The notes under the pieces: generated by a model
What the model saw: only the letters and a program-made list of their open reading frames with translations
The model's database searches: none
Told to the model about the DNA's origin: nothing
Position numbers and translations under genes: made by a program
Shown here: piece by piece, positions 14,308-27,522 of the stretch
Numbering within the stretch: position 1 is the stretch's first letter
How the letters are laid out: each line of letters starts with the position of its first letter
Origin: Bathymodiolus brooksi
Lineage: Eukaryota > Mollusca > Bivalvia > Mytilida > Modiolidae
NCBI GenBank assembly: GCA_963680875.1
Contig: OY804579.1
Span: 27,203,804-27,267,803, forward strand
Reading direction: 5' to 3'
DNA: 64,000 nucleotides

Positions 14308-17300
14308 GACAATAAATTGAGGACAGGTGCAGTGTGACCCTCCTGGCAATCTGACAATAAATTAAGGACAGGTGCAGTGTGACACTCCTGGCTATCTGAC
14401 AATAAATTAAGGACAGGTGCAGTGTGACTTTCCTGGCTATCTGACAATAAATTAAGAACAGGTGCATTGTGACCCTCCTGGCTATCTGATAATAAATTAA
14501 GAACAGGTGCAGTGTGACTCTACTGGCTATCTGACAATAAATTAAGGACAGGTGCAGTGTGACCCTCCTGGCTATCTGACAATAAATTAAGGTCAGGTGC
14601 AGTGTGACCCTCCTGGCTATCTGACAATAAATTAAGGACAGGTGCAGTGTGACTCTCCTGGTTATCGGACAATAAATTAAGAACAGGTGCAGTGTGACCC
14701 TCCTGGCTATCTGACAATTAATTAAGGACAGGTGCAGTGTGACCCTCCTGGCTATCTGACAATAAATTAAGGACAGGTGCAGTGTGACCCTCCTGGCAAT
14801 CTGACAATAAATTAAGGACAGGTGCAGTGTGACCCTCCTGGCTATCTGACAATAAATTAAGAACAGGTGCAGTGTGACCCTCCTGGATATCTGACAATAA
14901 ATGTAGAACAGGTGCAGTGTGACCCTCCTGGCTATCTGACAATAAATTAAGAACAGGTGCAGTGTGACTCTCCTGGCAATCTGACAATAAATTAAGGACA
15001 GGTACAGTGTGACCCTCCTGGCTATCTGACAATAAATTAAGAACAGGTGCAGTGTGACCCTCCTGGCTATCTGACAATAAATTAAGGACAGGTGCACTGT
15101 GACCCTCCTGGCTATCTGACAATAAATTAAGGACAGGTGCAGTGTGACTCTCCTGGCTATCTGACAATAAATTAAGGACAGGTGCAGTGTGACCCTCCTG
15201 GAAATCTGACAATAAATTAAGGACAGGTGCAGTGTGACCCTCCTGGCTATCTGACAATAAATTAAGAACAGGTGCAGTGTGACCCTCCTGGATATTTGAC
15301 AATAAATTAAGAACAGGTGCAGTGTGACCCTCCTGGCTATCTGACAATGAATTAAGAACAGGTGCAGTGTGACTCTCCTGGCTATCTGACGATAAATTAA
15401 GAACAGGTGCAGTGTGACTCTCCTGGCTATCTGACAATAAATTAAGGACAGGTGCAGTGTGACCCTCCTGGCTATCTGACAATAAATTAAGAACAGGTCC
15501 AGTGTGACCCTCCTTGCTCTCTGACAATAAATTAAGAACAGGTGCAGTGTGACTCTCCTGGCTATCTGACAATAAATTAATAACAGGTGCAGTGTGACCC
15601 TCCTTGCTCTCTGACAATAAATTAAGAACAGGTGCAGTGTGACTCTCCTGGCTCTCTGACAATAAATGAAGAACAGGTGCAGTGTGACCCTCCTGGCTAT
15701 CTGACAATAAATTAAGGACAGATGCAGTGTGACCCTCCTGGCTCTCTGACAATAAATTAAGGTCAGGTGCAGTGTGACCCTCCTGGCTATCTGACAATAA
15801 ATTAAGGACAGGTGCAGTGAGACACTCCTGGCTATCTGACAATAAATTAAGGACAGGTGCAGTGTGACTTTCCTGGCTATCTGACAATAAATTAAGAACA
15901 GGTGCAGTGTGACCCTCCTGGCTATCTGATAATAAATTAAGAACAGGTGCAGTGTGACTCTACTGGCTATCTGACAATAAATTAAGGACAGGTGCAGTGT
16001 GACCCTCCTGGCTATCTGACAATAAATTAAGGTCAGGTGCAGTGTGACCCTCCTGGCTATCTGACAATAAATTAAGGACAGGTGCAGTGTGACCCTCCTG
16101 GCAATCTGACAATAAATTAAGGACAGGTGCAGTGTGACCCTCCTGGCTATCTGACAATAAATTAAGAACAGGTGCAGTGTGACCCTCCTGGATATCTGAC
16201 AATAAATTTAGAACAGGTGCAGTGTGACCCTCCTGGCTATCTGACAATAAATTAAGAACAGGTGCAGTGTGACTCTCCTGGCAATCTGACAATAAATTAA
16301 GGACAGGTACAGTGTGACCCTCCTGGCTATCTGACAATAAATTAAGAACAGGTGCAGTGTGACCCTCCTGGCTATCTGACAATAAATTAAGGACAGGTGC
16401 ACTGTGACCCTCCTGGCTATCTGACAATAAATTAAGGACAGGTGCAGTGTGACTCTCCTGGCTATCTGACAATAAATTAAGGACAGGTGCAGTGTGACCC
16501 TCCTGGCAATCTGACAATAAATTAAGGACAGGTGCAGTGTGACCCTCCTGGCTATCTGACAATAAATTAAGGTCAGGTGCAGTGTGACCCTCCTGGCTAT
16601 CTGACAATAAATTAAGGACAGGTGCAGTGTGACTCTCCTGGTTATCTGACAATAAATTAAGAACAGGTGCAGTGTGACCCTCCTGGCTATCTGACAATAA
16701 ATTAAGGACAGGTGCAGTGTGACCCTTCTGGCTATCTGACAATAAATTAAGGACAGGTGCAGTGTGACTCTCCTGGCTATCTGACAATAAATTAAGAACA
16801 GGTGCAGTTTGACCCTCCTGGCTATCTGACAATAAATTAAGGACAGGTGCAGTGTGACCCTCCTGGCTCTCTGACAATAAATTAAGAACAGGTGCAGTGT
16901 GACCCTCCTGGCTATCTGACAATAAATTAAGGACAGGTACAGTGTGACCCTCCTGGCTATCTGACAATAAATTAAGAACAGGTAGTGTGACCCTCCTGGC
17001 TATCTGACAATAAATTAAGGACAGGTGCAGTGTGACCCTCCTGGCTATCTGACAATAAATTAAGGACAGGTGCAGTGTGACCCTCCTGGCTATCTGACAA
17101 TAAATTGAGGACAGGTGCAGTGTGACCCTCCTGGCAATCTGACAATAAATTAAGGACAGGTGCAGTGTGACCCTCCTGGCTATCTGACAATAAATTAAGA
17201 ACATGTGCAGTGTAACCCTCCTAGATATCTGACAATAAATTTAGAACAGGTGCAGTGTGACCCTCCTGGCTATCTGACAATAAATTAAGAACAGGTGCAG

Positions 17301-18130
17301 TGTGACTCTCCTGGCTATCTGACGATAAATTAAGAACAGGTGCAGTGTGACTCTCCTGGCTATCTGACAATAAATTAAGGACAGGTGCAGTGTGACCCTC
17401 CTGGCTATCTGACAATAAATTAAGAACAGGTGCAGAGTGTGACTCCTGGCTATCTGACAATAAATTAAGAACAGGTGCAGTGTGACCCTCCTGGCTATCT
17501 GACAATAAATTAAGAACAGGTGCAGTGTGACTCTCCTGGCTATCTGACAATAAATTAAGGACAGGTGCAGTGTGACTCTCCTGGCTCTCTGACAATAAAT
17601 TAAGGTCAGGTGCAGTGTGACCCTCCTGGGTATCTGACAATAAATTAAGAACAGGTGCAGTGTGACTCTCCTGGCTATATGACAATAAATTAAGGTCAGG
17701 TGCAGTGTGACCCTCCTGGCTATCTGACAATAAATTAAGAACAGGTGCAGTGTGACCCTCCTGGCTATCTGACAATAAATTAAGAACAGGTGCAGTGTGA
17801 CCCTCCTGGCTATCTGACAATAAATTAAGAACAGGTGCAGTGTGACTCTCCTGGCTATCTGACAATGAATTAAGGACAGGTGCAGTGTGACCCTCCTGGC
17901 TCTCTGACAATAAATTAAGGACAGATGCAGTGTGACCCTCCTGGCTCTCTGACAATAAATTAAGGTCAGGTGCAGTGTGACCCTCCTGGCTATCTGACAA
18001 TAAATTAAGGACAGGTGCAGTGTGACACTCCTGGCTATCTGACAATAAATTAAGGACAGGTGCAGTGTGACTTTCCTGGCTATCTGACAATAAATTAAGA
18101 ACAGGTGCATTGTGACCCTCCTGGCTATCT

Positions 18131-21100
18131 GATAATAAATTAAGAACAGGTGCAGTGTGACTCTACTGGCTATCTGACAATAAATTAAGGACAGGTGCAG
18201 TGTGACCCTCCTGGCTATCTGACAATAGATTAAGGTCAGGTGCAGTGTGACCCTCCTGGCTATCTGACAATAAATTAAGGACAGGTGCAGTGTGACTCTC
18301 CTGGTTATCTGACAATAAATTAAGAACAGGTGCAGTGTGACCCTCCTGGCTATCTGACAATAAATTAAGGACAGGTGCAGTGTGACCCTCCTGGCTATCT
18401 GACAATAAATTAAGGACAGGTGCAGTGTGACCCTCCTGGCAATCTGACAATAAATTAAGGACAGGTGCAGTGTGACCCTCCTGGCTATCTGACAATAAAT
18501 TAAGAACAGGTGCAGTGTGACCCTCCTGGATATCTGACAATAAATTTAGAACAGGTGCAGTGTGACCCTCCTGGCTATCTGACAATAAATTAAGAACAGG
18601 TGCAGTGTGACTCTCCTGGCAATCTGACAATAAATTAAGGACAGGTACAGTGTGACCCTCCTGGCTATCTGACAATAAATTAAGAACAGGTGCAGTGTGA
18701 CCCTCCTGGCTATCTGACAATAAATTAAGGACAGGTGCACTGTGACCCTCCTGGCTATCTGACAATAAATTAAGGACAGGTGCAGTGTGACTCTCCTGGC
18801 TATCTGACAATAAATTAAGAACAGGTGCAGTGTGACCCTCCTGGCAATCTGACAATAAATTAAGGACAGGTGCAGTGTGACCCTCCTGGCTATCTGACAA
18901 TAAATTAAGAACAGGTGCAGTGTGACCCTCCTGGATATCTGACAATAAATTAAGAACAGGTGCAGTGTGACCCTCCTGGCTATCTGACAATGAATTAAGA
19001 ACAGGTGCAGTGTGACTCTCCTGGCTATCTGACGATAAATTAAGAACAGGTGCAGTGTGACTCTCCTGGCTATCTGACAATAAATTAAGGACAGGTGCAG
19101 TGTGACCCTCCTGGCTATCTGACAATAAATTAAGAACAGGTCCAGTGTGACCCTCCTTGCTCTCTGACAATAAATTAAGAACAGGTGCAGTGTGACTCTC
19201 CTGGCTATCTGACAATAAATTAATAACAGGTGCAGTGTGACCCTCCTTGCTCTCTGACAATAAATTAAGAACAGGTGCAGTGTGACTCTCCTGGCTCTCT
19301 GACAATAAATGAAGAACAGGTGCAGTGTGACCCTCCTGGCTATCTGACAATAAATTAAGGACAGATGCAGTGTGACCCTCCTGGCTCTCTGACAATAAAT
19401 TAAGGTCAGGTGCAGTGTGACCCTCCTGGCTATCTGACAATAAATTAAGGACAGGTGCAGTGAGACACTCCTGGCTATCTGACAATAAATTAAGGACAGG
19501 TGCAGTGTGACTTTCCTGGCTATCTGACAATAAATTAAGAACAGGTGCAGTGTGACCCTCCTGGCTATCTGATAATAAATTAAGAACAGGTGCAGTGTGA
19601 CTCTACTGGCTATCTGACAATAAATTAAGGACAGGTGCAGTGTGACCCTCCTGGCTATCTGACAATAAATTAAGGTCAGGTGCAGTGTGACCCTCCTGGC
19701 TATCTGACAATAAATTAAGGACAGGTGCAGTGTGACCCTCCTGGCAATCTGACAATAAATTAAGGACAGGTGCAGTGTGACCCTCCTGGCTATCTGACAA
19801 TAAATTAAGAACAGGTGCAGTGTGACCCTCCTGGATATCTGACAATAAATTTAGAACAGGTGCAGTGTGACCCTCCTGGCTATCTGACAATAAATTAAGA
19901 ACAGGTGCAGTGTGACTCTCCTGGCAATCTGACAATAAATTAAGGACAGGTACAGTGTGACCCTCCTGGCTATCTGACAATAAATTAAGAACAGGTGCAG
20001 TGTGACCCTCCTGGCTATCTGACAATAAATTAAGGACAGGTGCACTGTGACCCTCCTGGCTATCTGACAATAAATTAAGGACAGGTGCAGTGTGACTCTC
20101 CTGGCTATCTGACAATAAATTAAGGACAGGTGCAGTGTGACCCTCCTGGCAATCTGACAATAAATTAAGGACAGGTGCAGTGTGACCCTCCTGGCTATCT
20201 GACAATAAATTAAGAACAGGTGCAGTGTGACCCTCCTGGATATCTGACAATAAATTTAGAACAGGTGCAGTTTGACCCTCCTGGCTATCTGACAATGAAT
20301 TAAGAACAGGTGCAGTGTGACTCTCCTGGCTATCTGACAATAAATTAAGGACAGGTGCAGTGTGACTCTCCTGGCTCTCTGACAATAAATTAAGGTCAGG
20401 TGCAGTGTGACCCTCCTGGGTATCTGACAATAAATTAAGAACAGGTGCAGTGTGACTCTCCTGGCTATATGACAATAAATTAAGGTCAGGTGCAGTGTGA
20501 CCCTCCTGGCTATCTGACAATAAATTAAGAACAGGTGCAGTGTGACCCTCCTGGCTATCTGACAATAAATTAAGAACAGGTGCAGTGTGACCCTCCTGGC
20601 TATCTGACAATAAATTAAGAACAGGTGCAGTGTGACTCTCCTGGCTATCTGACAATGAATTAAGGACAGGTGCAGTGTGACCCTCCTGGCTCTCTGACAA
20701 TAAATTAAGGACAGATGCAGTGTGACCCTCCTGGCTCTCTGACAATAAATTAAGGTCAGGTGCAGTGTGACCCTCCTGGCTATCTGACAATAAATTAAGG
20801 ACAGGTGCAGTGTGACACTCCTGGCTATCTGACAATAAATTAAGGACAGGTGCAGTGTGACTTTCCTGGCTATCTGACAATAAATTAAGAACAGGTGCAT
20901 TGTGACCCTCCTGGCTATCTGATAATAAATTAAGAACAGGTGCAGTGTGACTCTACTGGCTATCTGACAATAAATTAAGGACAGGTGCAGTGTGACCCTC
21001 CTGGCTATCTGACAATAGATTAAGGTCAGGTGCAGTGTGACCCTCCTGGCTATCTGACAATAAATTAAGGACAGGTGCAGTGTGACTCTCCTGGTTATCT

Positions 21101-23800
21101 GACAATCAATTAAGAACAGGTGCAGTGTGACCCTCCTGGCTATCTGACAATAAATTAAGGACAGGTGCAGTGTGACCCTCCTGGCTATCTGACAATAAAT
21201 TAAGGACAGGTGCAGTGTGACCCTCCTGGCAATCTGACAATAAATTAAGGACAGGTGCAGTGTGACCCTCCTGGCTATCTGACAATAAATTAAGAACAGG
21301 TGCAGTGTGACCCTCCTGGATATCTGACAATAAATTTAGAACAGGTGCAGTGTGACCCTCCTGGCTATCTGACAATAAATTAAGAACAGGTGCAGTGTGA
21401 CTCTCCTGGCAATCTGACAATAAATTAAGGACAGGTACAGTGTGACCCTCCTGGCTATCTGACAATAAATTAAGAACAGGTGCAGTGTGACCCTCCTGGC
21501 TATCTGACAATAAATTAAGGACAGGTGCACTGTGACCCTCCTGGCTATCTGACAATAAATTAAGGACAGGTGCAGTGTGACTCTCCTGGCTATCTGACAA
21601 TAAATTAAGAACAGGTGCAGTGTGACCCTCCTGGCAATCTGACAATAAATTAAGGACAGGTGCAGTGTGACCCTCCTGGCTATCTGACAATAAATTAAGA
21701 ACAGGTGCAGTGTGACCCTCCTGGATATCTGACAATAAATTAAGAACAGGTGCAGTGTGACCCTCCTGGCTATCTGACAATGAATTAAGAACAGGTGCAG
21801 TGTGACTCTCCTGGCTATCTGACGATAAATTAAGAACAGGTGCAGTGTGACTCTCCTGGCTATCTGACAATAAATTAAGGACAGGTGCAGTGTGACCCTC
21901 CTGGCTATCTGACAATAAATTAAGAACAGGTCCAGTGTGACCCTCCTTGCTCTCTGACAATAAATTAAGAACAGGTGCAGTGTGACTCTCCTGGCTATCT
22001 GACAATAAATTAATAACAGGTGCAGTGTGACCCTCCTTGTTCTCTGACAATAAATTAAGAACAGGTGCAGTGTGACTCTCCTGGCTCTCTGACAATAAAT
22101 GAAGAACAGGTGCAGTGTGACCCTCCTGGCTATCTGACAATAAATTAAGGACAGATGCAGTGTGACCCTCCTGGCTCTCTGACAATAAATTAAGGTCAGG
22201 TGCAGTGTGACCCTCCTGGCTATCTGACAATAAATTAAGGACAGGTGCAGTGAGACACTCCTGGCTATCTGACAATAAATTAAGGACAGGTGCAGTGTGA
22301 CTTTCCTGGCTATCTGACAATAAATTAAGAACAGGTGCAGTGTGACCCTCCTGGCTATCTGATAATAAATTAAGAACAGGTGCAGTGTGACTCTACTGGC
22401 TATCTGACAATAAATTAAGGACAGGTGCAGTGTGACCCTCCTGGCTATCTGACAATAAATTAAGGTCAGGTGCAGTGTGACCCTCCTGGCTATCTGACAA
22501 TAAATTAAGGACAGGTGCAGTGTGACCCTCCTGGCAATCTGACAATAAATTAAGGACAGGTGCAGTGTGACCCTCCTGGTTATCTGACAATAAATTAAGA
22601 ACAGGTGCAGTGTGACCCTCCTGGATATCTGACAATAAATTTAGAACAGGTGCAGTGTGACCCTCCTGGCTATCTGACAATAAATTAAGAACAGGTGCAG
22701 TGTGACTCTCCTGGCAATCTGACAATAAATTAAGGACAGGTACAGTGTGACCCTCCTGGCTATCTGACAATAAATTAAGAACAGGTGCAGTGTGACCCTC
22801 CTGGCTATCTGACAATAAATTAAGGACAGGTGCACTGTGACCCTCCTGGCTATCTGACAATAAATTAAGGACAGGTGCAGTGTGACTCTCCTGGCTATCT
22901 GACAATAAATTAAGGACAGGTGCAGTGTGACCCTCCTGGCAATCTGACAATAAATTAAGGACAGGTGCAGTGTGACCCTCCTGGCTATCTGACAATAAAT
23001 TAAGAACAGGTGCAGTGTGACCCTCCTGGATATCTGACAATAAATTTAGAACAGGTGCAGTTTGACCCTCCTGGCTATCTGACAATGAATTAAGAACAGG
23101 CGCAGTGTGACTCTCCTGGCTATCTGACAATAAATTAAGAACAGGTGCAGTGTGACTCTCCTGGCTATCTGACAATAAATTAAGGACAGGTGCAGTGTGA
23201 CCCTCCTGGCGATCTGACAATAAATTAAGAACAGGTGCAGTGTGACCCTCCTGGCTATCTGACAATAAATTAAGAACAGGTGCAGTGTGACTCTCCTGGC
23301 TATCTGACAATAAATTAATAACAGGTGCAGTGTGACCCTCCTGGCTCTCTGACAATAAATTAAGAACAGGTGCAGTGTGACTCTCCTGGCTCTCTGACAA
23401 TAAATGAAGAACAGGTGCAGTGTGACCTTCCTGGCTCTCTGACAATAAATTAAGAACAGGTGCAGTGTGACTCTCCTGGCAATCTGACAATAAATTAAGA
23501 ACATGTGCAGTGTGACTCTCCTCGCTATCTGACAATAAATTAAGAACAGATGCAGTGTGACCCTCCTGGCTATCTGACAATAAATGAAGAACAGGTGCAG
23601 TGTGACCCTCCTGGCTCTCTGACAATAAATTAAGGACAGGTGCAGTGTGACCCTCCTGGCTATCTGACAATAAATTAAAGTCAGGTGCAGTGTGACTCTC
23701 CTGGCTATCTGACAATAAATTAAGGACAGGTGCAGTGTTACTCTCCTGGCTATCTGACAATAAATTAAGAACAGGTGCAGTGTGACCCTCCTGGCTATCT
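18131..23800. repeat. Regular higher-order blocks of 32, 30, 32 and 32 monomers
   Basis: The marker pair TGATAATAAATT plus GACTCTACTGG stands at 18131, 19571, 20921, 22361 and 23801. The spacings are 1,440, 1,350, 1,440 and 1,440 bp, exactly 32, 30, 32 and 32 monomers. Within blocks the order of monomer variants is largely conserved, for example a CAATCT monomer, two monomers later an AAATTTAG monomer, then GGTACAG and GTGCACTG. This is classical higher-order repeat structure. Confidence 0.9.
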
Positions 23801-26800
23801 GATAATAAATTAAGAACAGGTGCAGTGTGACTCTACTGGCTATCTGACAATAAATTAAGGTCAGGTGCAGTGTGACCCTCCTGGCTATCTGACAATAAAT
23901 TAAGGACAGGTGCAGTGTGACACTCCTGGCTATCTGACAATAAATTAAGGACAGGTGCAGTGTGACTTTCCTGGCTATCTGACAATAAATTAAGAACAGG
24001 TGCAGTGTGACCCTCCTGGCTATCTGATAATAAATTAAGAACAGGTGCAGTGTGACTCTACTGGCTATCTGACAATAAATTAAGGACAGGTGCAGTGTGA
24101 CCCTCCTGGCTATCTGACAATAAATTAAGGTCAGGTGCAGTGTGACCCTCCTGGCTATCTGACAATAAATTAAGGACAGGTGCAGTGTGACTCTCCTGGT
24201 TATCTGACAATAAATTAAGAACAGGTGCAGTTTGACCCTCCTGGCTATCTGACAATAAATTAAGGACAGGTGCAGTGTGACCCTCCTGGCTATCTGACAA
24301 TAAATTAAGGACAGGTGCAGTGTGACCCTACTGGCAATCTGACAATAAATTAAGGACAGGTCCAGTGTGACCCTCCTGGCTATCTGACAATAAATTAAGA
24401 ACAGGTGCAGTGTGACCCTCCTGGATATCTGACAATAAATTTAGAACAGGTGCAGTGTGACCCTCCTGGCTATCTGACAATAAATTAAGAACAGGTGCAT
24501 TGTGACTCTCCTGGCAATCTGACAATAAATTAAGGACAGGTACAGTGTGACCCTCCTGGCTATCTGACAATAAATTAAGAACAGGTGCAGTGTGACCCTC
24601 CTGGCTATCTGACAATAAATTAAGGACAGGTGCACTGTGACCCTCCTGGCTATCTGACAATAAATTAAGGACAGGTGCAGTGTGACTCTCCTGGCTATCT
24701 GACAATAAATTAAGGACAGGTGCAGTGTGACCCTCCTGGCAATCTGACAATAAATTAAGGACAGGTGCAGTGTGACCCTCCTGGCTATCTGACAATAAAT
24801 TAAGAACAGGTGCAGTGTGACCCTCCTGGATATCTGACAATAAATTTAGAACAGGTGCAGTGTGACCCTCCTGGCTATCTGACGATGAATTAAGAACAGG
24901 TGCAGTGTGACTCTCCTGGCTATCTGACGATAAATTAAGAACAGGTGCAGTGTGACTCTCCTGGCTATCTGACAATAAATTAAGGACAGGTGCAGTGTGA
25001 CCCTCCTGGCTATCTGACAATAAATTAAGAACAGGTGCAGTGTGACCCTCCTGGCTCTCTGACAATAAATTAAGAACAGGTGCAGTGTGACTCTCCTGGC
25101 TATCTGACAATAAATTAATAACAGGTGCAGTGTGACCCTCCTGGCTCTCTGACAATAAATTAAGAACAGGTGCAGTGTGACTATCCTGGCTCTCTGACAA
25201 TAAATGAAGAACAGGTGCAGTGTGACCCTCCTGGCTCTGACAATAAATTAAGAACAGGTGCAGTGTGACTCTCCTGGCAATCTGACAATAAATTAAGAAC
25301 ATGTGCAGTGTGACTCTCCTCGCTATCTGACAATAAATTAAGAACAGGTGCAGTGTGACCCTCCTGGCTATCTGACAATAAATGAAGAACAGGTGCAGTG
25401 TGACCCTCCTGACTCTCTGACAATAAATTAAGGACAGGTGCAGTGTGACTCTCCTGGCTATCTGACAATAAATTAAGAACAGGTGCAGTGTGACCCTCCT
25501 GGCTATCTGATAATAAATTAAGAACAGGTGCAGTGACTCTACTGGCTATCTGACAATAAATTAAGGACAGGTGCAGTGTGACCCTCCTGGCTATCTGACA
25601 ATAAATTAAGGACAGGTGCAGTGTGACTCTCCTGGCTATCTGACAATAAATTAAGAACAGGTGCAGTGTGACCCTCCTGGCTATCTGACAATAAATTAAG
25701 GACAGGTGCAGTGTGACCCTCCTGGCTATCTGACAATAAATTAAGGACAGGTGCAGTGTGACCCTCCTGGCTATCTGACAATAAATTAAGAACAGGTGCA
25801 GTGTGACCCTCCTGGATATTTGACAATAAATTTAGAACAGATGCAGTGTGACCCTCCTGGCTATCTGACAATAAATTAAGGACAGGTACAGTGTGACCCT
25901 CCTGGCTATCTGACAATAAATTAAGAACAGGTACAGTGTGACCCTCCTGGCTATCTGACAATAAATTAAGAACAGGTGCAGTGTGACCCTCCTGGCTATC
26001 TGACAATAAATTAAGGACAGGTGCAGTGTGACCCTCCTGGCTATCTGACAATAAATTGAGGACAGGTGCAGTGTGACCCTCCTGGCAATCTGACAATAAA
26101 TTAAGGACAGGTGCAGTGTGACCCTCCTGGCTATCTGACAATAAATTAAGAACAGGTGCAGTGTGACCCTCCTGGATATCTGACAATAAATTTAGAACAG
26201 GTGCAGAGTGTGACTCCTGGCTATCTGACAATAAATTAAGAACAGGTGCAGTGTGACCCTCCTGGCTATCTGACAATAAATTAAGGACAGATGCAGTGTG
26301 ACCCTCCTGGCTCTCTGACAATAAATTAAGGTCAGGTGCAGTGTGACCCTCCTGGCTATCTGACAATAAATTAAGGACAGGTGCAGTGAGACACTCCTGG
26401 CTATCTGACAATAAATTAAGGACAGGTGCAGTGTGACTTTCCTGGCTATCTGACAATAAATTAAGAACAGGTGCAGTGTGACCCTCCTGGCTATCTGATA
26501 ATAAATTAAGAACAGGTGCAGTGTGACTCTACTGGCTATCTGACAATAAATTAAGGACAGGTGCAGTGTGACCCTCCTGGCTATCTGACAATAAATTAAG
26601 GTCAGGTGCAGTGTGACCCTCCTGGCTATCTGACAATAAATTAAGGACAGGTGCAGTGTGACCCTCCTGGCAATCTGACAATAAATTAAGGACAGGTGCA
26701 GTGTGACCCTCCTGGCTATCTGACAATAAATTAAGAACAGGTGCAGTGTGACCCTCCTGGATATCTGACAATAAATTTAGAACAGGTGCAGTGTGACCCT

Positions 26801-27162
26801 CCTGGCTATCTGACAATAAATTAAGAACAGGTGCAGTGTGACTCCTGGCAATCTGACAATAAATTAAGGACAGGTACAGTGTGACCCTCCTGGCTATCTG
26901 ACAATAAATTAAGAACAGGTGCAGTGTGACCCTCCTGGCTATCTGACAATAAATTAAGGACAGGTGCACTGTGACCCTCCTGGCTATCTGACAATAAATT
27001 AAGGACAGGTGCAGTGTGACTCTCCTGGCTATCTGACAATAAATTAAGGACAGGTGCAGTGTGACCCTCCTGGCAATCTGACAATAAATTAAGGACAGGT
27101 GCAGTGTGACCCTCCTGGCTATCTGACAATAAATTAAGAACAGGTGCAGTGTGACCCTCCTG

Positions 27163-27522
27163 GATATCTGACAATAAATTTAGAACATGTGCAGTTTGAC
27201 CCTCCTGGCTATCTGACAATGAATTAAGAACAGGTGCAGTGTGACTCTCCTGGCTATCTGACAATAAATTAAGAACAGGTGCAGTGTGACTCTCCTGGCT
27301 ATCTGACAATAAATTAAGGACAGGTGCAGTGTGACCCTCCTGGATATCTGACAATAAATTTAGAACATGTGCAGTTTGACCCTCCTGGCTATCTGACAAT
27401 GAATTAAGAACAGGTGCAGTGTGACTCTCCTGGCTATCTGACAATAAATTAAGAACAGGTGCAGTGTGACCCTCCTGGCGATCTGACAATAAATTAAGAA
27501 CAGGTGCAGTGTGACCCTCCTG
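27163..27522. repeat. 180-bp (4-monomer) local duplication
   Basis: A four-monomer group with the rare words GGATATCTG, TTTAGAACATGTGCAGTTTGA and CAATGAATT occurs at about 27163 and again 180 bp later. It is a small recent unequal exchange inside a block that is otherwise similar to 23,046-23,504, where the group is present once. Confidence 0.8.
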
